A DNA stretch of 64,000 nucleotides from contig LIQB01000002.1 of assembly GCA_001411745.2 (NCBI GenBank), forward strand, positions 63,892-127,891, in the 5' to 3' direction. Shown here one piece after another: positions 53,783 through 61,589 of this stretch (position 1 is its first letter; the number at the start of each line of letters is the position of its first letter). This DNA comes from Psychrobacter glacincola. GTDB taxonomy: Bacteria > Pseudomonadota > Gammaproteobacteria > Pseudomonadales > Moraxellaceae. The notes beneath the pieces were generated by a model that saw only the letters and a list, made by a program, of their open reading frames with translations, was not told the origin of the DNA and did not search any database. The translations under genes and the position numbers were made by a program.

Positions 53783-54517
53783 ATGAAAATGATAAGAAAT
53801 TCACGTCTTGCCATGCTTGCAGTTAGTGTCAGTGCCGTGATGCTGCTTGGCGCTTGTCAGCCGACGAATGATGTAACAGAGGCTACTGTCAAAGACGAGG
53901 CGGCTCCCGTTAATAATGCTACAACAGACACTAGCGCGATGGATGCTCATGCAGGTCATGATATGTCAGGCGATACGATGACAGGCATGCATGGAGAGTA
54001 TAATGACTCTATGACTAAGATGCATGATGAAATGATAGCAGGCATGGCATACAACGATCCCGATGCTGCCTTTGCCCAAGGAATGCTCGGTCATCATATA
54101 GGTGCTGTTGATATGGCAGAGATTCAGCTAAAGTATGGTACAGATGCAGAAATGCGTCAGTTGGCACAAGAGATTATTGACGCTCAGAAAGCTGAAATTG
54201 AGCAAATGCAGAACTGGCTTGCCAACTATCCTGATGCTGCTGAGCCAACGTCTGATACTGAAGCTATGCAGAAAGCTTATGCTAAAGGTATGGATACGAT
54301 GCATAGTGAAATGATGGCAGGTATCGCTGACCCTAACCCAGATATGGCATTTGCTCGTGGTATGTTGCCGCATCATATTGGCGCAGTAGATATGGCAAAG
54401 ATACAGCTAAAGTATGGCAAAAATGAAGAAATGCGTCAATTGGCACAACAAGTAATTGACGCGCAGCAGCCTGAAATTGAGCAAATGAAAAACTGGATAG
54501 CCAAGCATAATAGTTAA
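53783..54517 (+). CDS. Lipoprotein with two DUF305 domains
   Basis: 244 residues with a signal ending in the lipobox LLGAC, a short His/Met-rich stretch (HAGHDMSGDTMTGMHGEY), and two DUF305 units in tandem: FAQGMLGHHIGAVDMAEIQL (about residue 92) and FARGMLPHHIGAVDMAKIQL (about residue 192), each followed by a helix with REMRQLAQ-type and AEIEQM motifs. The units are nearly identical, so they look like a recent internal duplication. The His/Met-rich composition supports copper binding. Last gene of the cluster; only a weak hairpin follows. Confidence 0.87.
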   Translation: MKMIRNSRLAMLAVSVSAVMLLGACQPTNDVTEATVKDEAAPVNNATTDTSAMDAHAGHDMSGDTMTGMHGEYNDSMTKMHDEMIAGMAYNDPDAAFAQGMLGHHIGAVDMAEIQLKYGTDAEMRQLAQEIIDAQKAEIEQMQNWLANYPDAAEPTSDTEAMQKAYAKGMDTMHSEMMAGIADPNPDMAFARGMLPHHIGAVDMAKIQLKYGKNEEMRQLAQQVIDAQQPEIEQMKNWIAKHNS

Positions 54518-54573
54518 ATAACGAGTGCTTAAGAATGGATGTATTTTAGATAAAAAGCAGTGTCTTATATTTC

Positions 54574-54732
54574 TTAAGGTACTGCTTCTTCTAATTTACA
54601 TTTTTTAATCTTTTCTAAAATTCCGCCATTGCCTGTATCAAGATTCGCGTTGCCACCTTTGTCTACCATAAGCCTTAAAAGGTTGAGTCTCTTAGGTACG
54701 CCATTGATATGAGTAAGACTTGCTAAGATAGT
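54574..54732 (-). pseudogene. Remnant of an ankyrin-like protein gene
   Basis: On the minus strand an open stretch of 52 codons runs from just after a stop (TAA at 54733-54735) to a TAA at 54574. It reads THINGVPKRLNLLRLMVDKG, then GNANLDTGNGGILEKIKKC, a pattern typical of a C-terminal ankyrin-type repeat (helix, then VDKGGNANLD loop). There is no start codon with a ribosome site. It lies directly behind the immunity gene, so it is probably a leftover 3' end of an older immunity or effector-associated gene. Confidence 0.6.
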
Positions 54733-54743
54733 TTATCTGTGTT

Positions 54744-54763
54744 TAAACCACCCGAAGGTGGCT
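54744..54763 (-). terminator. Hairpin terminator after the T6SS immunity gene
   Basis: On the minus strand CCACC-TTCG-GGTGG is a five-pair stem (54748-54752 with 54757-54761) with a stable TTCG loop, followed by TTTAAAC. It lies 17 bases after the stop. Confidence 0.65.
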
Positions 54764-54777
54764 TATGTCATTATGAA

Positions 54778-55491
54778 TCATTTCAAATTATCTAAATCAG
54801 GCAAAGTTGAAGTATCTTCAACGCCAAATGCCATTTGTCCCAACTTCTTAAAGTCTATGTATTGGATTTCAATCAAGTCGGGTAAAAGATTGAGATGTAC
54901 AAAGATATTCATCTTATCTATATTTTTGATAGAAGCATTGTCACTAATCGCAAGGGCAGGGACAAATCCAAACATTTCATCGTATTCAAGTGCTCCAAAC
55001 TTCTTGATACAGCGTTTGAATAGTGGTTTGTCGTTGTTGTCATATATATCTGTATAATCTAGCTTACTAAAACCAAAAAATAGCTCTAACTTTTTATCTG
55101 CGTACCCTTCTGCAATATCTTTTTTGTCTCCTTCTTCTTGATATACCCAACCACGAGTCGGAGTGATTGTATAGGCATGACCTGTTTTTTCTCCCCAAAC
55201 GTAGAGCTTGCCAAAGCCACTACGAGCGATCACATAATAGTTATCTTTCCGCGTGATTTCTTCATCTAGCCAGATAGCTAATTCATCTTCATAATCAGCA
55301 GGATTAACCATCCAAAACAGCCCTTGTTTAAAGCGACAAAAACCAAAATGCTGCCAATAGAAAAGAAGTCTATTAGGTAATTTACCACGATAATAATCTA
55401 AGGTAGCTTGATCAACAGGTTGTTGCCAATCAGGTTGACCGAATTTTTCTAAAAAATAATCAAATCCTTCATCTATTACATATTCACTCAT
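54778..55491 (-). CDS. T6SS immunity protein, GAD-like/DUF1851 (Tdi1-like)
   Basis: 237 residues, no signal. The first half (YVIDEGFDYFLEKFGQP, LPNRLLFYWQHFGFCRFKQG, FWMVNPADYEDELAIWLD) is the GAD-like domain; the second half (ELFFGFSKLDYTDIYDNNDK, LFKRCIKKFGALEYDEMFGF, VPALAI) is DUF1851, the pattern of Tdi1, which neutralises the Agrobacterium DNase effector Tde1. It follows the effector gene by 18 bases, as expected for a cognate pair. It should be cytoplasmic, where the DNase acts. Domain names are from memory. Confidence 0.85.
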   Translation of the reverse strand: MSEYVIDEGFDYFLEKFGQPDWQQPVDQATLDYYRGKLPNRLLFYWQHFGFCRFKQGLFWMVNPADYEDELAIWLDEEITRKDNYYVIARSGFGKLYVWGEKTGHAYTITPTRGWVYQEEGDKKDIAEGYADKKLELFFGFSKLDYTDIYDNNDKPLFKRCIKKFGALEYDEMFGFVPALAISDNASIKNIDKMNIFVHLNLLPDLIEIQYIDFKKLGQMAFGVEDTSTLPDLDNLK

Positions 55492-55509
55492 TACAACTTC
55501 CTATTTTAA

Positions 55510-56814
55510 TTATTTACAACGGTTTAATTCTACCTTCATTTTGGTTTGCCCGCCTTGGGCTTTTTGTGCTTCTTTAGCCGCTTTGTCCATCTCTGCCACT
55601 CTATGTTTCCACTGCGAACCAATGGAGGAATTGACATCGCCACGACCTAGTCGATTAATTTTATCTTGCCCACCTGCTACCATGTCAGGGTCATGTAGAG
55701 CATGCAAATCGGATACAATCACTTTGGTACGGGATTTAGCTAATTTTTCAGACTCTGCTAATGACTTACCCTGCCTTTGATAGCTTTTTTCCAATGATTT
55801 TTGAATATTATTTTCATATTCTCTTCTAGCATCTGCCTGCGCCCCATTACTTTTCGGTCTGCCATGCGTTTTAAAGGCATCACGACCTGTCAAATACTCA
55901 TCGACAGTAAGGTTGTTCAGTCCAGCTTCTTGGTCTTTTAATTGACGATAATATTCTTTTTCTATATTTGCTTTATCCTTAGGACTTTTATTTATTTTCT
56001 TTTTTAAGCTATCCCCTGGCTTAAAGCACTTCGGCTTATGCTGTTTCATAACTCCTTTTCTAGCAGGTCTCGACGTGATACTACTATTATGATTAACCGT
56101 TTCACCAGAAGCGTTCCTGTTGGTTGAAGCTAAGGCTGTGCTGGGTTTTGTGCCAGCAGCTTTACCAACGCCTGCATGATTAACACTCGCTGTAGCCGGT
56201 GTCATTTTCGACCAGCCATTTATCTCATTAATAATTTGCTGAGCGAAACGATCAAAGTCTTTTTGAATTTGAATTAACTTTTGCTTATTAGACTTACTTA
56301 AACTATTGAGAAACTTAGGGGTCAAGATACTGTTAAGTAAGCCTTTTAGTTTACTGACATCTAACGCTTTCTTTAGCGCTTGCTCTGCATTACCTTTACC
56401 AAATTTTCTGATAAAGGCAAATAGATCAGCAGGGTTTTTACCGCCAATCTTGATAGCTTTAATAGCACTTTTAACTGCATCACCAAAGACTGGTATCAGC
56501 CCTATTAATGCTGCTATGAGTAAGAACCATAATGTAATATCGGAGGGTTTATCTTTAAGGCTCATGACGGATTTAATAATGTCTCTAGCATCAATAAGCT
56601 GTCCTGCAATAGGAACTGCACCGATCACAATTTCAGCAAATAGTGCCCAAGACGAGGTGTTTTCACCTGCTAAAAAAGAACCGGCTTCTTTTTTTAATTC
56701 ATCAAACCAGCCCGTTGGCTTTTCTTTTTGATTTTTTTTATACTTTTGAGGAGTGTAATCATGTCCTATGTTACTAATCCCTAGTGCGCCGCCGCCAAAG
56801 CCATTACTACTCAT
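55510..56814 (-). CDS. T6SS DNase effector, Tde/Ntox15-like
   Basis: 434 residues. The N-terminal half has hydrophobic, glycine-containing helices (WALFAEIVIGAVPIAGQLID; LWFLLIAALIGLIPVFGDAV) that may help the protein pass the target membrane, as the glycine zipper of Tde1 does. A linker (Thr/Ser/Ala-rich, about 205-265) leads to the toxin part: KCFKPGDSLKKK, LTVDEYLTGRDAF, DLHALHDPDMVAGGQDKI and GRGDVNSSIGSQWKHRV. The last two blocks match the polymorphic toxin type 15 (Toxin_43) pattern with the catalytic HxxD (here HDPD). It overlaps the vgrG stop by 4 bases, so VgrG is the likely carrier. Confidence 0.87.
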   Translation of the reverse strand: MSSNGFGGGALGISNIGHDYTPQKYKKNQKEKPTGWFDELKKEAGSFLAGENTSSWALFAEIVIGAVPIAGQLIDARDIIKSVMSLKDKPSDITLWFLLIAALIGLIPVFGDAVKSAIKAIKIGGKNPADLFAFIRKFGKGNAEQALKKALDVSKLKGLLNSILTPKFLNSLSKSNKQKLIQIQKDFDRFAQQIINEINGWSKMTPATASVNHAGVGKAAGTKPSTALASTNRNASGETVNHNSSITSRPARKGVMKQHKPKCFKPGDSLKKKINKSPKDKANIEKEYYRQLKDQEAGLNNLTVDEYLTGRDAFKTHGRPKSNGAQADARREYENNIQKSLEKSYQRQGKSLAESEKLAKSRTKVIVSDLHALHDPDMVAGGQDKINRLGRGDVNSSIGSQWKHRVAEMDKAAKEAQKAQGGQTKMKVELNRCK

Positions 56815-59489
56815 ATATCATCCTCCATATCTATATCAGGCTTGAAGTCAGCAGGATCTTCACCGTAATAGACATGAGCTTGACCCTTAGGCACACCTTC
56901 TAAACGAGCAAAGCCATGCTCGTCTAAAATTCCTTCTCTGACGGAACCATCAGCGAACTCAACTCTATAAGGCGCACCGTTTACTGGAGTATCGTCGTCG
57001 TATAGATAGTTAAGCTCAATAAAGGTTGGCGGTTCATCCAAAATATTAGAAGGCAAGCCTGATACAAATTGACTATCCATCCCCCCACCAGCCTTACTAT
57101 GCTTACCACCTTTCTCCGTAAACGATTTTGCACTGATGGTAATATCAGTACCATCAAGCGTGATACTCGCACCACCAGCCGTTAGCGTAATCTTATTCGT
57201 CGCTACTATCTCAACCTCTTTGGTCGAGGAGGCGATATTGACATCTTGCTTAGCCGTGGCTTCAAGCTTACCCGTATGGGCGGAGAGGGTGATATTCTCT
57301 TTGGCATTGGTCATGCTAAATTGACCATCGGCTATGATATTTAGAGACTCGCTACTGACTTGATTATGACTATCGCCACTACTAATACTCATATCTTGCT
57401 GAGTAGTGCTAATCATCTCGCCCATAGTTCTATGAATAATGGTATCGTCGCTCACATAGCTTATGTCTGCTGCGCTATCGATCAGCGCGAATGGCATTGT
57501 TTGATGAGTTTTGGTTTGCTGTTCCTCTGCGATAGTTTCAAGTTGCGTCTTAATCGCTTTGTGGTCATTGATATGACGTCCAAGCCCTGTCGCCAATTGT
57601 GTTAAACGTTCGGCTAAGTGCTGACCGCCAAGACCAGTTTGGGTGAGAGTCGGGGTGTGCTGCTGGTAGTTATGCTGTCCAGATTGCGTATGAGTTTGCG
57701 GTTGAGTGGAGAGAACGAGGGCTTCGCCTGATTTGATATTGATTTGGGCATTGGTAGCTGCATTGATGCCTTCGCGTTTGGCGGTGTCTGATGGATTGAT
57801 GACCCCCATCTTTAGACTGGCAGATATCCCAGCACTGTCTACTTTTAGCTGAGAGTAAGCTTGTTCTGTACGATGATCAGTAATCCATTCTGATAAACCA
57901 TTGCCCGTGTTACGATAACCGCTTTCGACCGCTTGTTCGTTGTCCGTGGCAAATAAGCTAGGGCGAGTCAATGATAATAAGCTACCCGTGTTAATTAGAT
58001 GCTCGCTATCGCCGATAGACTGCATGAGGGTTTGGTCGTCCGCTCTATGGGTGAAGTGGGTGCCGTAGTTCGCGCCAGCTTGCGCCTCCAATCGGTTGAT
58101 AGGCTGAGCTGGACTATCCAGTAAATAGTTGCGCGTGGGCGTCATATGGTTACGGCTATCCATCTCATTTTGCATTTCAGTGATCCCCGTCATCGGCGGT
58201 AGGGCATGTCTGCTATATAGATGACCGACCCACGGGGTATCAGCGGTAATGAGGCGCAGCTGAGTCAAATGAATGCCAGCTGTTAATGTTGACGCATGAC
58301 GCTGTTGGTGGCGTGAGCTTTGGGTCAGCCCTGTGACATGCGCTAGACTATTGCGAGCCAGATGCACGATATGGGTAGCACGGTAGTGCTGATTGAGCGC
58401 ACTGTGATCGACAAGCATAAAGGTATCAGCAACATTCAAATCCGTAGCATGGGCTAGAGCATGATAGATGCTATATTGACTTTGATGACTGTTTGCCACG
58501 ATGGTTGCTGCGTCTATGGTTTCAGTATCGGTTACTGGCGCAAAAGCAGCTGGCGTGTCTAACGTGAGTGTGTGGTCATTCGAATGGCTTACGTCATCAG
58601 GATTACGGCTCATCGCAACGTCAGCGGATTGCCTTGGGTGTGCAACACTGCTGCTATTAAAGCGTTGCATCGTTACTGAATTTGGTTGGGTGATGACCTG
58701 TTCACTCAGTGCTAATACTGGTGCATGGACACGGTCATGTAACACTTGCTGGTAACGCAGCGCGCCAATATTTAAGCTAATTCCATCGCTATCACTTGGA
58801 CTATGCGATGTAGTAACGAGCTTTGGTGGACTATGCTCGTCCGTTTGCTCATGGCGTAGATAGGCTGTCAGCCCTTGACGCGCGAGCCGCTCGCAAATAT
58901 GTGTCCAGTCGCTTATTTGCCACTGGGTCATGCGTGCTGGTGACCAGTTAGCATCTTCACCATTGTTGCTGTCATCGATTATTTCTATATCCAGCGTAGC
59001 CGTGCGCTCTGCTACCATCGCTTGTACGGTCAAATGAGTATCAATATGACTGCGTATATGCTGATGCAGGCGATAAGTGATGGGCTGTACAAGCAGGCGA
59101 TAATAGCCGTAGCTGCCATCATGATCTAGTTGATGCACAGCCGTTATATACAGATGACGAAAGCTTAGGCCACTTGGAATATCAAAGCTCAAGGTCAGAG
59201 GGCTACCGATGAGATTGGTTAATGGCGTAAAGGGAGGGTGATGCCGCTCATGGATATAAACGTGTAGCACATAAGTGTCGATACCATGCTGCTGGTATTG
59301 GCAATTACCATTGGGGTTTAGTTGAGCAATGATATCGGCTTCATCAGCGCTATGCATGAGCTTATCTTGCCACGCACGATGAGCATTGATGTCTTGGCGA
59401 GCGCTCGGATAGGGCGCTTGAGTGCTGCCTTCACTGGCATAGAGCCGATCAGGGTGCATAGGCAGCACGGTATTGGTCAAGCGTAGCAT
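56811..59489 (-). CDS. vgrG: T6SS spike protein VgrG (divergent, extended C-terminus)
   Basis: 892 residues forming the puncturing tip of the T6SS tube. The N-terminal gp27/gp44-like part includes THLTVQAMVAERTATLDIEI and ICERLARQGLTAYLRHEQTD (about residues 140-210). The C-terminal part has a DUF2345-like beta region (VNIASSTKEVEIVATNKITL, then TAGGASITLDGTDITISAKS) and ends in a small domain (FIELNYLYDDDTPVNGAPYR, FADGSVREGILDEHGFARLE) resembling a transthyretin/carboxypeptidase-regulatory fold. I do not see the canonical gp5 OB-fold motif between them, so this is a divergent, Moraxellaceae-type VgrG. The effector gene follows with a 4-base overlap. Confidence 0.85.
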   Translation of the reverse strand: MLRLTNTVLPMHPDRLYASEGSTQAPYPSARQDINAHRAWQDKLMHSADEADIIAQLNPNGNCQYQQHGIDTYVLHVYIHERHHPPFTPLTNLIGSPLTLSFDIPSGLSFRHLYITAVHQLDHDGSYGYYRLLVQPITYRLHQHIRSHIDTHLTVQAMVAERTATLDIEIIDDSNNGEDANWSPARMTQWQISDWTHICERLARQGLTAYLRHEQTDEHSPPKLVTTSHSPSDSDGISLNIGALRYQQVLHDRVHAPVLALSEQVITQPNSVTMQRFNSSSVAHPRQSADVAMSRNPDDVSHSNDHTLTLDTPAAFAPVTDTETIDAATIVANSHQSQYSIYHALAHATDLNVADTFMLVDHSALNQHYRATHIVHLARNSLAHVTGLTQSSRHQQRHASTLTAGIHLTQLRLITADTPWVGHLYSRHALPPMTGITEMQNEMDSRNHMTPTRNYLLDSPAQPINRLEAQAGANYGTHFTHRADDQTLMQSIGDSEHLINTGSLLSLTRPSLFATDNEQAVESGYRNTGNGLSEWITDHRTEQAYSQLKVDSAGISASLKMGVINPSDTAKREGINAATNAQINIKSGEALVLSTQPQTHTQSGQHNYQQHTPTLTQTGLGGQHLAERLTQLATGLGRHINDHKAIKTQLETIAEEQQTKTHQTMPFALIDSAADISYVSDDTIIHRTMGEMISTTQQDMSISSGDSHNQVSSESLNIIADGQFSMTNAKENITLSAHTGKLEATAKQDVNIASSTKEVEIVATNKITLTAGGASITLDGTDITISAKSFTEKGGKHSKAGGGMDSQFVSGLPSNILDEPPTFIELNYLYDDDTPVNGAPYRVEFADGSVREGILDEHGFARLEGVPKGQAHVYYGEDPADFKPDIDMEDDI

Positions 59490-59661
59490 AGTTATGTCCC
59501 TATTTTTTTAGCAGTGGCTCTCTTTTGGCATTGGCATTTTTTGTAGCATCGATATCTCTAGTAGCAATGACAGCATATTTTTCAGCATTATCAAACCAGC
59601 TATCAGCACTTAACCGTCATTGTTTAGTTGCCGTTATCGTCATACGTTCTACATAGCGATG

Positions 59662-60498
59662 TTATTCATTAAGGGTAAATTCGATACGGCGATTGCGAGT
59701 GCGACCTTCTTCGTTGTCGTTACTAGCGATAGGGTCTGAGTCTCCTTTACCAGTAGTACTGAGACGAGTCGCATTTATATTTCGACCGATCAAGTATTGT
59801 TTGACGGCTTCTGCACGCTTATTTGATAGGGCAAGATTGGCAGTAGAGTTGCCGACATTATCGGTATGACCGGTGATAAGAACAGGCTTATCACCGACCC
59901 GCTGTAACACCCCTGCCATATCGTCTAAGATACCAAGACCCATAGGCGTTAGATTGGTGCTACCAGACTCGAACTCGACGATACGGTTGCCCAAAGTCTC
60001 GTCTATGAGGCGTTGTTCACCTTCTACCACGACCAGCTGATTTTCTAATTGATAGAGATCAGTTAGGCGCGAGTGAATACGGTTTTGAATGGCTTGCTTT
60101 TGTTCAAGGCTGCTTACCTTGCCATGTAAGCTAATGGTCGTTCCATGAATGTCGATACGCCCTTGACGAATGTTAGAAATGTCGCTATCAATGATAGTCG
60201 TGGCTATCTGTTGCCAGTTGGTTGGTATACTGATGTTCGAACGTACTTCGATTTCATCTCTGACAGGTTTATCAGGATACTGTGCTTTTAGCTTGTCGAG
60301 CAGTTGCTGTTTGTCTGAGCTGGTAGCGACCACACCCTTGATGACCACTGGCACATTTTGTGAATTATTTGTCACATGAGTGTCGTTATGTTCTGCAAAT
60401 ACAACGGCGCTCATAGGCAGGGTGATAGCGGCGGCTAATAGCAGGTTTTTCGTGTGATTTGTTCGCTTGGATTTTGTTATTCTAGAGAGGACTTTCAT
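59662..60498 (-). CDS. BON/OmpA-domain protein, TagN-like
   Basis: 278 residues with a signal peptide (LLLAAAITLPMSAVVFA). The middle (about 60-150) looks like BON-type domain(s) (IDIHGTTISLHGKVSSLEQK), and the C-terminal 110 residues are an OmpA-type peptidoglycan-binding domain (VEFESGSTNLTPMGLGILDD, ITGHTDNVGNSTANLALSNK, RAEAVKQYL, NRRIEFTLNE). In Acinetobacter T6SS clusters an OmpA-like protein, TagN, follows tssM and tagF in this order, so a cell-wall anchoring role in the T6SS is likely. It is separated from vgrG by 172 bases. Confidence 0.82.
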   Translation of the reverse strand: MKVLSRITKSKRTNHTKNLLLAAAITLPMSAVVFAEHNDTHVTNNSQNVPVVIKGVVATSSDKQQLLDKLKAQYPDKPVRDEIEVRSNISIPTNWQQIATTIIDSDISNIRQGRIDIHGTTISLHGKVSSLEQKQAIQNRIHSRLTDLYQLENQLVVVEGEQRLIDETLGNRIVEFESGSTNLTPMGLGILDDMAGVLQRVGDKPVLITGHTDNVGNSTANLALSNKRAEAVKQYLIGRNINATRLSTTGKGDSDPIASNDNEEGRTRNRRIEFTLNE

Positions 60499-60608
60499 TC
60501 AAGTACCTTTTTAATCTGTCTATTATTGAGCAGTGACTAATTGCAGGGGTATGATGCATGGCGGCTACTATCAGCTGTTACGAATCAGCAGTTATCGTGA
60601 GCCATTAT

Positions 60609-61589
60609 TTATTGTGCTAAAAAAGTTTTTTTAAACAATTGCCTAGTATCATACAGATATAAATTGTCTTGTAACAATACTTTATTAAACCGTGTCAATC
60701 CAATGTCTTCATCGATATAGCCTTGAGTCCAGTCGCTATGAGCGATGACCACCCAACCTTCAGGATAAGTTTTTTCACTTTCTGATATTTGCTTGAGTAT
60801 ACGTCCATCTGGTTTAGTAAAACTCATGAGCAGGCGATAGCAATTAGCGACACGATATAAGTAGGTATTCAAGTAGAGCTGGTGTGGCTGATAAAAACCA
60901 TTGATGAGATCGTGCCAAAAAGTGGCCATGTGTATCGAGTTTTCTCTATCAGAGGTAAGTGACCAGCAGATGGCTTTATTTAAGCCATGGAAACCCTTAG
61001 TAAAAGTAGGTAAAAATAACAGGCCAGTGGCAATGATTTGCTGTATCAGCTGCGCTTTATCAATGTTCATTAAGATCGCTATATCATGCAACGTAGTGGT
61101 ATTGATAAAATCATAGTAGTAAGTACTGGCATTGTTATCGATGCTGAGTTGGCTATGGTTGAGGTGCTCCATAAGATCGCTATTGTCAGTTTTGGATTTG
61201 GCCATACTCAAAACCTCATAAGTGTCATTCCAAAGCGCTGATGACTTGACGGGCAGATAGTTCATCCAGTTTTTCGGTTTATCGAGATGAAGCACGCCAA
61301 AACCTATCAATGGGTAATTTCTATAGCTACTATCGTGACTAGGGATCAAAACACCGGTGATAATCTCATTAGCTCTAGTATCGATATGACTGAAATTTAA
61401 AAAGGCAAAGTTATGATTACTGACATTGTCTATCGGAATTCCGCTAAATACACTTTCCGACACGGCTAGCGCTTCGCTGACCCATTCATCAATGGCATTG
61501 GTCTCAGAGATATGAGCGCGCGCCCGGACAAAGTCCCCGCGAGCAGGCAATTTTCCAAAATATACTAAAGGCAAGGAGTCTGGAGTCAT
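60609..61589 (-). CDS. tagF: T6SS-associated protein TagF
   Basis: 326 residues. The N-terminal region is characteristic of TagF: LVYFGKLPARGDFVRARAH, then IDEWVSEALAVSESVF and FLNFSHIDTRANEIITGVLI. In other systems TagF is a post-translational repressor of T6SS firing that binds Fha/PpkA-linked components. Here no PppA domain is fused to it. Start ATG overlaps the tssM stop by 4 bases (ATGA), so it is translated from the same message. Members of this family are poorly conserved; the context makes it secure. Confidence 0.87.
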   Translation of the reverse strand: MTPDSLPLVYFGKLPARGDFVRARAHISETNAIDEWVSEALAVSESVFSGIPIDNVSNHNFAFLNFSHIDTRANEIITGVLIPSHDSSYRNYPLIGFGVLHLDKPKNWMNYLPVKSSALWNDTYEVLSMAKSKTDNSDLMEHLNHSQLSIDNNASTYYYDFINTTTLHDIAILMNIDKAQLIQQIIATGLLFLPTFTKGFHGLNKAICWSLTSDRENSIHMATFWHDLINGFYQPHQLYLNTYLYRVANCYRLLMSFTKPDGRILKQISESEKTYPEGWVVIAHSDWTQGYIDEDIGLTRFNKVLLQDNLYLYDTRQLFKKTFLAQ

